Part shown: positions 51,171 to 59,161 of the stretch, piece by piece | Layout of the letters: each line of letters begins with the position of its first letter | How positions within the stretch are numbered: position 1 is the first letter of the stretch | From: Pseudomonas sp. Teo4 | Lineage (GTDB): Bacteria > Pseudomonadota > Gammaproteobacteria > Pseudomonadales > Pseudomonadaceae | Assembly: GCF_034387475.1 (NCBI RefSeq) | Contig: NZ_JAXCIL010000001.1 | Coordinates: 1,984,001 to 2,048,000, forward strand | DNA length: 64,000 nt | Direction: 5' to 3' | The notes under the pieces: model-generated | What the model was told of the DNA's origin: nothing | What the model saw: the letters and a program-made list of their open reading frames with translations, nothing else | Databases searched by the model: none | Position numbers and translations under genes: made by a program

Positions 51171-52046
51171 ATGAAGCTTGAGGATGTCGAAGTCTTTGTC
51201 GAAGCCGTGCAGGTTGGCAGCTTGGCAGGCGCTGCCCGGCGGCTCTCGCTTAGCGCGATGGCGGCCTCCAGGAGCTTGAGCAATCTCGAAACGGAGCTGG
51301 GCGTAAGGCTTGTGCACCGCACCACGCGGGCGCTCTCACCCACCAGTGACGGCGAGACGTTTCTCCCCCACGCAGTGGCTTTGCTGGAGGGACGAGCCAA
51401 TGCCTTGGCAGATCTTCGCCCGCAAGGAAGCGCCCTCACCGGGCATCTGCGAATAACCACGTCGGCAGCATTTGGCAGGAAGGTCGTGGCGCCCATGCTG
51501 CCCGCATTCATGCTTCAGCACCCCGCGCTACGCGTGGACTTGATCACCACTGACGAGCAGGTAGACATCGTTGCCCAAGGCATCGATGTTGCAATACGCA
51601 TCGCACCGCTGCGAGATAACCGGTTGGTCGCTCGACGACTGGCTGACAATCCACGGGTGCTTTGCGCGGCCCCGTCCTATGTGAGCGCTCATGGCTCACC
51701 GAAGTCGATGGCTGACCTTTCATCCCATAGCTGTCTGGCCACCATCGGCACATCGCACTGGTCTTTCTTGTGTGGAGAAAAAAGTGTTCGCCAGAAGGTG
51801 GCCGGGCGCTTCTGCGCAAGCTCTATCGAAGCCATTTACGAAGCATGCGCAGCAGGCCTTGGTATCGCAAACCTCTCGCGATGGTATGTTCAACCCTTTC
51901 TCGAGGCAGGGCTGGTCAAGCAGGTGGACCTTGAGGATGCCGAGCCGGAACCGCTGGGCATCTGGGCGGTTTATCCAACGTCCAGGCTTGTTCCCTTGAA
52001 GGTACGAATGTTCGTTGAAACGCTCGCGCTTCAACTGAATCGCTAA
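51171..52046 (+). CDS. LysR family transcriptional regulator
   Basis: A 291-residue LysR regulator of the CrgA/DmlR-like subgroup: EDVEVFVEAVQVGSLAGAAR, LSLSAMAASRSLSNLE (HTH), LVHRTTRALSPTSDGETFL, then LRITTSAAFGRKVVAPMLPAF starting the effector domain. GAGAT lies just before the ATG. It is divergent from the MBL/dehalogenase-like pair with 231 bases between, the normal arrangement for control of those genes. Confidence 0.88.
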   Translation: MKLEDVEVFVEAVQVGSLAGAARRLSLSAMAASRSLSNLETELGVRLVHRTTRALSPTSDGETFLPHAVALLEGRANALADLRPQGSALTGHLRITTSAAFGRKVVAPMLPAFMLQHPALRVDLITTDEQVDIVAQGIDVAIRIAPLRDNRLVARRLADNPRVLCAAPSYVSAHGSPKSMADLSSHSCLATIGTSHWSFLCGEKSVRQKVAGRFCASSIEAIYEACAAGLGIANLSRWYVQPFLEAGLVKQVDLEDAEPEPLGIWAVYPTSRLVPLKVRMFVETLALQLNR

Positions 52047-52176
52047 CCACTGAAGTGATGGAATTGCCGGGCTGCCATGCAGCGGGCAACCCATCACAGA
52101 TGAGCGTGCATGCAATCACTCGGGCCTTGCCTACGCTGGCTTCAGATCGACGAGCAGCACAGGCACATCAGCCCGG

Positions 52177-52896
52177 TCAGCCGGCGCCTTTGGCTTGCTG
52201 TTCAAGGTGCACCTGCAATGCAGGGTCGATTTGCAGTGCGCTGGCCAGTTCGTCAAGGTAGGCCCGCTCTGCGGCCTGCTGGTCATCCACCAGCATCACG
52301 CTGGCCAAGTACATTTCCGCGGCCATGGCCGGGTCCTGGGCCGACTGTGCCACCTCGGCAGCATCGAGTGGCTTGCTGACTTCCTCATCCAGCCATTGCT
52401 GCAGTTGCGGGTCACTGGTTTGACGTTTGATTTCGGCGTAGATCATCACTTCTTCTTGCTTGTCGATACGGCCGTCAGCCTTGGCTGCGGCAATCAGCGC
52501 GCGCAAGATCGCATGGCTGTGATCTTCAGCCTCGGGGCCGGACAATTGATCGACAGTGCGCACGGCCTGTTGCGGGGCTGCCGCCTGGCTGCGCTGCCAG
52601 CTTTGATAGGCCTGGAACGCCATCATGCCCAACGACGCCAGCGCCGCGTAGTTAGTGCCACCCGCGGAACGCCCCTGGGTAAAGCCGCCAGCGCTGCCGC
52701 CGCCACCGCCCAAAAGGCCACCCAGTAGACCACCAAGGCCACCGCCGCCCGCCGAACTACCGCCGCCCAGCAGCCCTCCCAGCAAGCCGCCCAAACCGCC
52801 CAGGCCGTCTTGCGCAGACATGCCGCCGCTGCCTTGTTGCGCTTGCGAAGCCTGCCCGGCCCGAAGTAACTGTTCCAGTAAATCACTCGTGTTCAT
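52177..52896 (-). CDS. DUF533 / TerB-like family protein
   Basis: A 239-residue protein: an N-terminal helix (MNTSDLLEQLLRAGQ), then a long Gly/Leu-rich low-complexity segment with tandem GGLGGLLGGLLGG units (about 40-85), and a C-terminal helical domain with AILRALIAAAKADGRIDKQE, the metal-binding TerB/DjlA-like motif found in DUF533. The upstream in-frame start is not preferred because the ribosome-like GAGG precedes this ATG. Function unknown; the family is often membrane associated. It is monocistronic. Confidence 0.78.
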   Translation of the reverse strand: MNTSDLLEQLLRAGQASQAQQGSGGMSAQDGLGGLGGLLGGLLGGGSSAGGGGLGGLLGGLLGGGGGSAGGFTQGRSAGGTNYAALASLGMMAFQAYQSWQRSQAAAPQQAVRTVDQLSGPEAEDHSHAILRALIAAAKADGRIDKQEEVMIYAEIKRQTSDPQLQQWLDEEVSKPLDAAEVAQSAQDPAMAAEMYLASVMLVDDQQAAERAYLDELASALQIDPALQVHLEQQAKGAG

Positions 52897-53208
52897 GGCA
52901 CCGCCCTCGGTCGCTAGTCGTTGCCCAGACAAGCAACGATAGTCCCCTCAAGACGAACCGCCATGACCGTCTGGCTGACCAGTAATCCGGGGCTTACCGA
53001 GCAGACAGGTAAATAGCATGCCCCTGCGGTTTGCCTTCTCTCCACGAACGGGGAGCGGCCATTCTTTGGGCATGAGGGCAGGCGTCGCACGCAATGCTGA
53101 CGGTGTCGCGTAGAGCATGCTGGGAACTGTTAAAACCGCCTAGCCTGCCCCCCTGTGAAAGGCGTAATCCATAAAAACCATCCACCCGACCCAATGGGAG
53201 CACTGCAC
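52897..53208. other. Intergenic region, no supported gene
   Basis: 312 bases between the divergent DUF533 and GNAT genes. The part at 53000-53110 has short open frames on both strands but none with a ribosome site or a recognisable family. Promoters for both flanking genes must lie here; I could not assign them. Confidence 0.4.
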
Positions 53209-53802
53209 ATGCCTCTCGACTTCAGGCCCGCTCAAGCCTCGGACGCGCAAGATATTGCGCGCTTCTTTCAACTGACATCGGAGGGCATGGCCGATTACAT
53301 ATGGAGCAAGCTCGCCGCACCCGGAGAAACATTGCTGAGTGTCGGTGCGTCTCGCTATGCCAGAGAGCAGGGCGACTTTTCATACAAGAACTGCCTGATG
53401 GCCACTTTCGAAGGGCGCGTCATCGGCATGATGCATAGCTATCCCTTGAGCGCGTCCGCTGACAGGCCTGTCGAGACCGACCCCGTCCTCGCGCCTTATT
53501 CCGACATGGAAATACCCGACACCTTGTACATATCCAGCCTGGCACTGGATGAGGCCTGGCGGAACCAGGGGCTGGGCGTCCAATTTCTTCGCCACGCCCA
53601 GCAGCGCGCTGATGACGCTGGCCTGGATGGACTGTGCCTGATCGACTATGCAGAAAACCACGGCGCACGCCGCTTCTACGAACGTCACGGTTTTCAGATT
53701 GTTAAAACCTGCCAGATCGTTGCGCACCCGATGCTGGGCGTAACCGGTGAAGCCTATTTAATGTATCGCCCTACTCACACTCTGCTCGAGAAAAAACCAT
53801 GA
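53209..53802 (+). CDS. GNAT family N-acetyltransferase
   Basis: A 197-residue acetyltransferase. It begins with DFRPAQASDAQDIARFFQLT, the acetyl-CoA loop region is LDEAWRNQGLGVQFLRHAQQ (xxQGLG form), and the C-terminal strand has ARRFYERHGFQIV. GGGAG lies 8 bases before the ATG; an upstream GTG is less likely. Its stop overlaps the cupin ATG as ATGA, so the two are co-translated. Substrate unknown. Confidence 0.87.
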   Translation: MPLDFRPAQASDAQDIARFFQLTSEGMADYIWSKLAAPGETLLSVGASRYAREQGDFSYKNCLMATFEGRVIGMMHSYPLSASADRPVETDPVLAPYSDMEIPDTLYISSLALDEAWRNQGLGVQFLRHAQQRADDAGLDGLCLIDYAENHGARRFYERHGFQIVKTCQIVAHPMLGVTGEAYLMYRPTHTLLEKKP

Positions 53803-54158
53803 ACAAGAAACTGACCGTGTTCCGCGAACTGGATATCCAGCCGCTGCGCGACCTTCCCTTTTTTGAAGAGGTCGTGGAAGGTACCCCTCACACGCTAACT
53901 TCCAAGTACTATCACGATGAACAGCAAGGTCGCATTTCCGGAGAGTGGGAGGCCAGCACCGGGGCGTGGCGCATCCACTACAAAGTTTGGGAGTTCTGCC
54001 ATGTTCTGAGTGGATGCTGCGTCATTGAGCTTGAGGGCTGCGACCCGGTGACACTGACCGCTGGCGACACGTTCATTATCGAGCCGGGCGCCAAGGGCAA
54101 ATGGACCGTACTAGAAGACATGAAAAAGAACTTCGTGATTCTCTTGCCCGCGAACTAG
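53799..54158 (+). CDS. Cupin domain protein (DUF861/EutQ-like)
   Basis: A 119-residue single cupin: WEASTGAWRIHYKVWEFCHV, LSGCCVIELEGCDPVTLTAG and DTFIIEPGAKGKWTVLEDMKK form the two cupin motifs, with the (Y/W)EF-H-L-G-x4-E pattern of cupin_3 proteins. The usual first motif His pair is reduced, so metal binding is uncertain. It is coupled to the GNAT gene by a 4-base overlap, which suggests a shared small-molecule substrate. Confidence 0.8.
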   Translation: MNKKLTVFRELDIQPLRDLPFFEEVVEGTPHTLTSKYYHDEQQGRISGEWEASTGAWRIHYKVWEFCHVLSGCCVIELEGCDPVTLTAGDTFIIEPGAKGKWTVLEDMKKNFVILLPAN

Positions 54159-54178
54159 GGTCGTGGATGCGACTTCGA

Positions 54179-54676
54179 TCAACCCACACGCTTAAAACCG
54201 AAGTCCAAGCGCAAAGCCTCTATGACATGATCGATGGAAGGCCCTTGTATCGGTGGAGGGTCAGGCCGTTCACAGAACTCTCTCCAGACATACAAAGTCA
54301 GTTCCGCGCCATCGGTCTGAGACAGGGTGCTGTCGGATGAGCCAAAGGTTTGCAGCACTCTGTACCTGTCGTCGCGCCAGAACATCGCCTCTACCCAGTG
54401 GTAGACAGGGATGAAATGGAAATGGATGGAGTACCCCGCGGCATGACCGAAGCGGCCGATGTAAAGCCGTTTGGGCTGCAGGTGCGTTTCGAGGGAAGCC
54501 TGGATGCGCGCCTGCAATACACCCAACTCTGCCAACGCGTCGCTCGATAATGCCGACAACGCGTTTGTCATCTGCTTGGCACTTAGCATCAGATAGCCAG
54601 GCAACGCGCTGTCCATGCGGTGGTTGATCACCCAATGCGGGGATTCATGGATGATGAAACGAGGCGATATGTCCAT
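54179..54676 (-). CDS. HIT family protein
   Basis: A 165-residue histidine-triad protein. The triad motif is SIHFHFIPV at about residues 82-90 (HxHxx form), preceded by SPHWVINHRMDSALPGYLML, which forms the first strands. HIT proteins hydrolyse nucleoside phosphoramidates or dinucleoside polyphosphates. The C-terminal half beyond the triad is longer than in the smallest HIT proteins. AAGG lies 7 bases before the ATG. It is convergent with the cupin gene and monocistronic. Confidence 0.82.
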   Translation of the reverse strand: MDISPRFIIHESPHWVINHRMDSALPGYLMLSAKQMTNALSALSSDALAELGVLQARIQASLETHLQPKRLYIGRFGHAAGYSIHFHFIPVYHWVEAMFWRDDRYRVLQTFGSSDSTLSQTDGAELTLYVWREFCERPDPPPIQGPSIDHVIEALRLDFGFKRVG

Positions 54677-54748
54677 ATGATGGCCTTGAGTGATGTGTTG
54701 TCCGGGCCGGTTTCATTACCGGCTAACGTTCAGCGCGACAAGTGAACG

Positions 54749-55291
54749 CTACACCTGCGTCACCGCTATCTCCCCAGCCCCACCCTTCCCTTCGCGCCGC
54801 TCACTGATCCACTCATTGACCTGCTGACCAAAGGTCGCCGGCGCCTTGCGCCCGAAGCGGCGGGCAAGGTCGAGGATGGTCTGCTGCGCAAGCGCCTCTT
54901 CCATGCGTTTTTGCGCATTGAGCATCACCGCATGGATCGCACAGGTGCCCTCGGTCGCCCAGCTGGGTGGCGAGCCCGCAAAAATCGTGCAGCGTTCGCG
55001 GATTTCCCGGCAGTCGAAGATTTTCTTCGGCCCGTCGATGGCCGTGACGATGTCCAGCACGGTGATTTCATCCGATGGCCGCGCCAGGCGAAAGCCGCCG
55101 CGCACGCCTTCGGTTGCCGCCACCAGCCCGGCGCGGGCCAGCTTGGTGAACACCTTGGCCAAATACTCCTGCGGCACGCCCTGCAACTCGGCCAGGTCGC
55201 GGACGCTGGACTCACGGGTGTCACCGCGCTCGTCCACCAGGTACAGCAGGCAGTGAATGCCGTATTCGACGCCAGCACTATAGAGGGACAT
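54749..55291 (-). CDS. Rrf2 family transcriptional regulator with probable Fe-S cluster
   Basis: A 180-residue Rrf2 regulator. It starts MSLYSAGVEYGIHCLLYLVD, has the winged HTH (VRDLAELQGVPQEYLAKVFTKL and GVRGGFRLARP), and then three Cys in FDCREIRERC and EGTCAIH, the cluster-binding pattern of IscR/NsrR/RsrR-type sensors. The C-terminal helix is longer than in IscR and has a variable tail. It is divergent from an NDH-2-like oxidoreductase gene, and a perfect inverted repeat lies between them. A redox- or NADH-responsive role, as for RsrR, is plausible. Confidence 0.88.
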   Translation of the reverse strand: MSLYSAGVEYGIHCLLYLVDERGDTRESSVRDLAELQGVPQEYLAKVFTKLARAGLVAATEGVRGGFRLARPSDEITVLDIVTAIDGPKKIFDCREIRERCTIFAGSPPSWATEGTCAIHAVMLNAQKRMEEALAQQTILDLARRFGRKAPATFGQQVNEWISERREGKGGAGEIAVTQV

Positions 55292-55476
55292 ATCAATCTC
55301 CGACCAATCTTGTCGCAAATATTACGCCTTCGTCAGCGTAATAGCAAAGCAGCCGGTATCCGTTCGTCGATCAGACAACCATCGCCTTAAGCCTGAAAAC
55401 CAGTATTTTCAGGCCTTTCATCCGCGTCGACCACTGACTGCCGAGGGCACGATGAAAAAAAAAGCTTGCGGGATCA

Positions 55477-55501
55477 AACTACGATCAATACAGTCGTAGT
55501 T
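55477..55501. promoter_or_regulatory. Perfect inverted repeat, candidate Rrf2 operator
   Basis: AACTACGA and TCGTAGTT are exact reverse complements separated by 9 bases, 69 bases before the oxidoreductase start and between the two divergent genes. Size and symmetry suit a dimeric Rrf2 regulator, probably the one at 54749. Confidence 0.65.
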
Positions 55502-55569
55502 ATTCGAGCGACACACCTGACGCCTTCGAAGCCCTTCAGACCTCACGAACAAACCCTGTGGAGCCCCTC

Positions 55570-56772
55570 ATGAAATCCAACATCCTGATCATCGGTGCCG
55601 GCTTTGCCGGTGTGTGGAGCGCCCTGAGCGCCGCTCGCCTGCTCGACCAGGCTCAACGTGACGATGTGCGCATCAGCGTGCTTGCCCCCCAGCCTGAGCT
55701 GCGCATTCGCCCTCGTTTCTACGAAGCCGATGTACACAGCATGAAGGCCCCGCTTGGCGACCTGTTCGAAGCCGTTGGCGTCCATTTCATCCAGGGCAGT
55801 GCCGACGCCATCGACGCCGAAGGCCGCAGCGTCAGCTACACCGACAGCCACGGCCAGCCGCAACAGATCCACTACGACCGCCTGGTGCTCGCCGCAGGCA
55901 GCCATGTGGCCCGTCCGGCCGTGCCGGGGCTTGCCGAACACACGTTCGACGTCGACCAGATGGAATCGGCCGTGCACCTGGAACAGCACCTGGCAAGCCT
56001 TGCCGCGCGGCCTGAATCGCCGGCGCGCAACACCGTGGTGGTGTGTGGTGGTGGTTTCACAGGTATCGAGACGGCGACTGAAATGCCAGCCCGCCTGCGT
56101 GCGGTACTGGGCGAAGCTGCTTCGTTGCGTGTGCTGGTGGTCGACCGTGGCACCCAGGTGGGGGCAGCCCTGGGCGCGGGCATCACCCCATCGATCGTCG
56201 CTGCCAGTGAACAAGCGGGCGTAGAGTGGCTGACCGGTACCTCGGTGGTCGCGGTGGATGCCGGCGGCGTTACCTTGGACAACGGCGAGTACATCGCCAG
56301 CCATACGGTGATCTGGACAGTAGGCGTCAAGGCCAGCCCGCTGACCGCGCAAATTGCCGGCGAGCGCGACAACTTTGGCCGCCTGCGCGTCGACGACCAC
56401 CTCAAGGTGATCGGCCAATCGCACATCTATGCCACCGGCGATACCGCCTGGGCTGCAGTGGACGAACTTGGCAACCACGCGCTGATGACCTGCCAGCACG
56501 CCATCCCGATGGGCCGCCACAGCGGCAACAACGCGGCAGCCGACCTGCTGAACCTGCAACCGGTCGCCTACCGCCAGCCCAAGTACGTCACCTGCCTCGA
56601 CCTGGGCGAATGGGGTGCGGCGTTCAGCGAAGGCTGGGAGCGTGAGCTCAAGTTGCAGGGCCAGGAAGGCAAGAACCTCAAGCGCCAGATCAACTCGGTG
56701 TGGATCTACCCGCCTGCAGCGGACCGCGCCCAGGCTCTGGCGGCAGCCGACCCGATGATTGCGATTGTCTGA
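55570..56772 (+). CDS. FAD-dependent NAD(P)H dehydrogenase, NDH-2-like
   Basis: A 400-residue flavoprotein with two Rossmann folds: the FAD site NILIIGAGFAGVWSALSA at the N-terminus and the NAD(P)H site VVVCGGGFTGIETATEM near residue 158. YATGDTAW near residue 283 binds the FAD ribityl. The sequence fits type II NADH:quinone dehydrogenases and their relatives. It lacks an obvious C-terminal membrane anchor, and the final part (FSEGWERELKLQGQEGKNLK) is soluble. It is divergent from an Rrf2 redox regulator, which probably controls it, and ends in an intrinsic terminator. Confidence 0.86.
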   Translation: MKSNILIIGAGFAGVWSALSAARLLDQAQRDDVRISVLAPQPELRIRPRFYEADVHSMKAPLGDLFEAVGVHFIQGSADAIDAEGRSVSYTDSHGQPQQIHYDRLVLAAGSHVARPAVPGLAEHTFDVDQMESAVHLEQHLASLAARPESPARNTVVVCGGGFTGIETATEMPARLRAVLGEAASLRVLVVDRGTQVGAALGAGITPSIVAASEQAGVEWLTGTSVVAVDAGGVTLDNGEYIASHTVIWTVGVKASPLTAQIAGERDNFGRLRVDDHLKVIGQSHIYATGDTAWAAVDELGNHALMTCQHAIPMGRHSGNNAAADLLNLQPVAYRQPKYVTCLDLGEWGAAFSEGWERELKLQGQEGKNLKRQINSVWIYPPAADRAQALAAADPMIAIV

Positions 56773-56785
56773 CAATCCGAAAGCT

Positions 56786-56820
56786 GACAAGTCCGTCAAA
56801 AAAGGCGGACTTGTCTTTTT
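56786..56820 (+). terminator. Intrinsic terminator after the oxidoreductase gene
   Basis: gacaagtccg pairs with cggacttgtc (10 bp perfect, 10-base loop containing an A run), followed by TTTTT. It lies 13 bases after the stop. Confidence 0.88.
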
Positions 56821-57002
56821 GCATTGTTAGATTGAATGACTGTTCAACAATGATGGCAACATGTCATCATCCAAATAAAAAAGAAATGAGGGTGAGGAAA
56901 ACACACTTAATTCGCAGCGCATCGAGAGCCTGGCACTCCACCGGTGACCCGGCCATCCGCCCATGCTTTTGACGCCTGCACGCCACCGTCAAGGAGCATT
57001 CC

Positions 57003-58628
57003 ATGCAGTTACGGAATATGAAGATCGGCATTCGCGCTGCCAGCGTGTTCGCCCTGTTGGGCATCCTGGTTCTGGCCATGGGCCTGATCGCGCTGTTCGA
57101 AACCCGGCAAATGGACAAGGCCACGGATGAAATCCGCGTGACCTGGATGCCTGCCGTGGTCGCACTGAGCGAAATCAGCACCAACCTCGGCCGCGCCCGG
57201 GCCGTCACCCTGCGCACCGCGCTGGATGACAACGACAGCGAACGCAGCCGCAACATCGAACTGCTCAAAGGCATCAACGAGCAGCTGCAGAGCGGCCTCA
57301 AGGACTACGAGGCAACCATCATCGCAGCCGATGACCGCGCCCTTTTCACCACCTTCACGACGGCTCACCAGCACTACCTCGATGGCCAGGCGCTGGTGCT
57401 CCAGGACCTCAGTGCCGGGCGCTTCGATGAGGCCAAGCAACGCATCAGTGGCCCGCTGACCCAACATGCCGACGCCATGATGAAAGCCATGAGCGCGCTC
57501 ATCACCTACAACGGCAAAGGTGCCGACGACGCTTCCCAGCGCAGCAGCGACATGGCTGACGAAGCCTTCCTCGCCATCACCGTTTCACTTCTGGTCATCA
57601 TGCTCGCCCTGGTCGCCATCGCCACTCTGCTTACCCGCAGCATCGTCGTGCCCTTGGGTGCGGCCGTGACCGTGGCCGAGCGCGTCGCCACCGGTGACCT
57701 GACCCAGCCGATCAAGGTCGTCGGACGCGACGAACCCGCCCTGCTGCTGGGCGCAATGAGCCGCATGCAAGAGAGCCTGCGCGATACCATTCGCAAGATT
57801 GCCGCGTCCTCCGACCAGCTGGCGTCGGCCTCCGAAGAGCTGCACACCGTCACCGAAGACACCAGCCGCGGCCTGCATCAGCAGAGCGCGGAAATCGACC
57901 AGGCCGCCACAGCGGTCAACCAGATGACCGCTGCGGTGGAAGAAGTGGCCAACAACGCGGTGAGCACCGCCGACGCCTCCAAGGGCGCCGACCGCACCAC
58001 CCGTGATGGCCGCGACCAGGTCAACCAGGCCCTGGACTCGATCCAGCATCTGGTGCAGGACGTCACCGGCACCTCGCAAGAGATCGAACAACTGGCCAGC
58101 AACGCCAACGAGATCAGCCGTGTGCTAGACGTGATCGGCGCCATCGCCGGGCAGACCAACCTGCTGGCGCTCAATGCCGCCATCGAGGCTGCCCGCGCCG
58201 GTGAAGCAGGCCGTGGTTTTGCCGTGGTGGCCGACGAAGTCCGCGCCCTCGCCCACCGCACCCAGCAGTCCACCGCCGAGATCGAGCAGATGATCTCGGG
58301 CATTCAGTCGGGTACCGAGCGGGCGGTATCGGCCATGCACAGCAGTCAAGGCCGGGCCAACGGCACCCTGGAGGTGGCGCAGTCGGCGGGCCAGGCGCTG
58401 GAAGTGATTGCCGAGGCCATCGCCTCGATCAACCAGCGCAACCTGGTGATCGCCAGCGCGTCCGAGCAGCAGGCGCAGGTGGCACGGGAGGTCGACCGCA
58501 ACCTGGTGAACATCCGTGACCTGGCGATGCAGACCTCGGCGGGCGCCAACCAGACCAGCGCGGCGGCCCAGGACCTGTCGCGCCTGGCCGTGGACCTGAA
58601 CGGCATGGTGGCGCAGTTCAAGGTGTGA
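57003..58628 (+). CDS. Methyl-accepting chemotaxis protein
   Basis: A 541-residue chemoreceptor: transmembrane helix 1 at about 14-34, a four-helix-bundle periplasmic sensor domain at about 35-188, helix 2 at about 190-214 ([20 protein letters not shown]), HAMP at about 215-268, then the cytoplasmic signalling helix with the conserved tip [20 protein letters not shown] and [24 protein letters not shown] precedes the ATG. There is no C-terminal NWETF-like pentapeptide; it ends [11 protein letters not shown]. It sends attractant or repellent signals to CheA. The ligand is unknown. Confidence 0.93.
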   Translation: MQLRNMKIGIRAASVFALLGILVLAMGLIALFETRQMDKATDEIRVTWMPAVVALSEISTNLGRARAVTLRTALDDNDSERSRNIELLKGINEQLQSGLKDYEATIIAADDRALFTTFTTAHQHYLDGQALVLQDLSAGRFDEAKQRISGPLTQHADAMMKAMSALITYNGKGADDASQRSSDMADEAFLAITVSLLVIMLALVAIATLLTRSIVVPLGAAVTVAERVATGDLTQPIKVVGRDEPALLLGAMSRMQESLRDTIRKIAASSDQLASASEELHTVTEDTSRGLHQQSAEIDQAATAVNQMTAAVEEVANNAVSTADASKGADRTTRDGRDQVNQALDSIQHLVQDVTGTSQEIEQLASNANEISRVLDVIGAIAGQTNLLALNAAIEAARAGEAGRGFAVVADEVRALAHRTQQSTAEIEQMISGIQSGTERAVSAMHSSQGRANGTLEVAQSAGQALEVIAEAIASINQRNLVIASASEQQAQVAREVDRNLVNIRDLAMQTSAGANQTSAAAQDLSRLAVDLNGMVAQFKV

Positions 58629-58650
58629 TCGGGCCGATAGCATTTATCCA

Positions 58651-58680
58651 TTGAACACCGCGCTTGACCTGAAGTATGCT
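58651..58680 (+). promoter_or_regulatory. Candidate promoter of the DAHP synthase leader
   Basis: TTGAAC (58651-58656) and TATGCT (58675-58680) are 18 bp apart, placing the start about 20 bases before the first leader peptide. It lies just after the chemoreceptor stop. Confidence 0.5.
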
Positions 58681-58704
58681 CGGGCTCATTCACTGGAGAG
58701 CAAC

Positions 58705-58824
58705 ATGCCGAAACACACCTGCAACCACGCCAACCACACCGGTCGCACCGCGCGCCCTGTGCTGGCCGTTGCCGGCTGCGAGGCTGTCGCCAGCTTTTAT
58801 TTTGGGTATTGGTTTAGCCACTAG
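58705..58824 (+). CDS. Aromatic-rich leader peptide 1 of the DAHP synthase gene
   Basis: A 39-residue ORF with GGAGAG 4 bases before its ATG. The first part is His/Thr/Ala-rich and the end is SFYFGYWFSH, with six aromatic codons (TTT, TAT, TTT, TAT, TGG, TTT) in seven triplets, immediately before the stop. Hairpins follow at once, including a strong terminator. This is the classical layout of ribosome-mediated attenuation by Phe, Tyr and Trp supply. A regulatory role is inferred from layout; no experiment is known to me. Confidence 0.72.
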   Translation: MPKHTCNHANHTGRTARPVLAVAGCEAVASFYFGYWFSH

Positions 58825-58849
58825 GCGCCGCTGATACCCACACGGCGCC
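58824..58849 (+). promoter_or_regulatory. First leader hairpin, overlapping the leader stop codon
   Basis: GGCGCCG (58824-58830) pairs with CGGCGCC (58843-58849), loop of 12. The 5' arm begins at the last base of the leader stop, so a ribosome stalled at the aromatic codons upstream would leave it free and a ribosome at the stop would mask it. A GGGGCCGCCG stretch at 58859-58868 could offer a competing pairing. Confidence 0.5.
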
Positions 58850-58883
58850 CACCTTCGAGGGGCCGCCGAACATGAGAATACTC

Positions 58884-58922
58884 AAACCCCCGGTCGGCTC
58901 CCCGACCGGGGGTTTTGCTTTT
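58884..58922 (+). terminator. Intrinsic terminator/attenuator in the DAHP synthase leader
   Basis: AAACCCCCGGTCGG pairs perfectly with CCGACCGGGGGTTT (14 bp, 4-base loop CTCC), followed by TGCTTTT. It lies between leader peptide 1 and leader peptide 2, about 240 bases before the enzyme gene in the same direction, so read-through is needed for expression from the upstream promoter. Confidence 0.85.
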
Positions 58923-58962
58923 CAGGCCATCGACATTACCGATTCACACTGAGGACAGATTC

Positions 58963-59112
58963 ATGAACTACGCCACTTATTACTACGCAAACACCTATGC
59001 CTGGCGATTTAGCCAATCCCGTTCGGGCCAGCCTGCCGCCTCCGTACGGTCGATCTCCGGTGGCAATGCCGCACAAGAACCGAATTTGACGATCTGTCGA
59101 ACACCTCGATAG
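58963..59112 (+). CDS. Aromatic-rich leader peptide 2 of the DAHP synthase gene
   Basis: A 49-residue ORF with GAGGA 7 bases before the ATG. Residues 1-16 are MNYATYYYANTYAWRF: five Tyr, one Trp and one Phe near the start. The remainder is Ser/Gly-rich and unremarkable. It lies between the terminator and the DAHP synthase gene, 49 bases before that ATG. The YAWRFSQS part resembles the GYWFSH end of leader 1, so one may derive from the other or both may be selected for the same codons. It could act in a second attenuation step or translational coupling. Confidence 0.6.
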   Translation: MNYATYYYANTYAWRFSQSRSGQPAASVRSISGGNAAQEPNLTICRTPR

Positions 59113-59161
59113 GGCCGACCACGCGGGCCAGAACCCGCCGTCCGCCCAGGGATACCACGCC

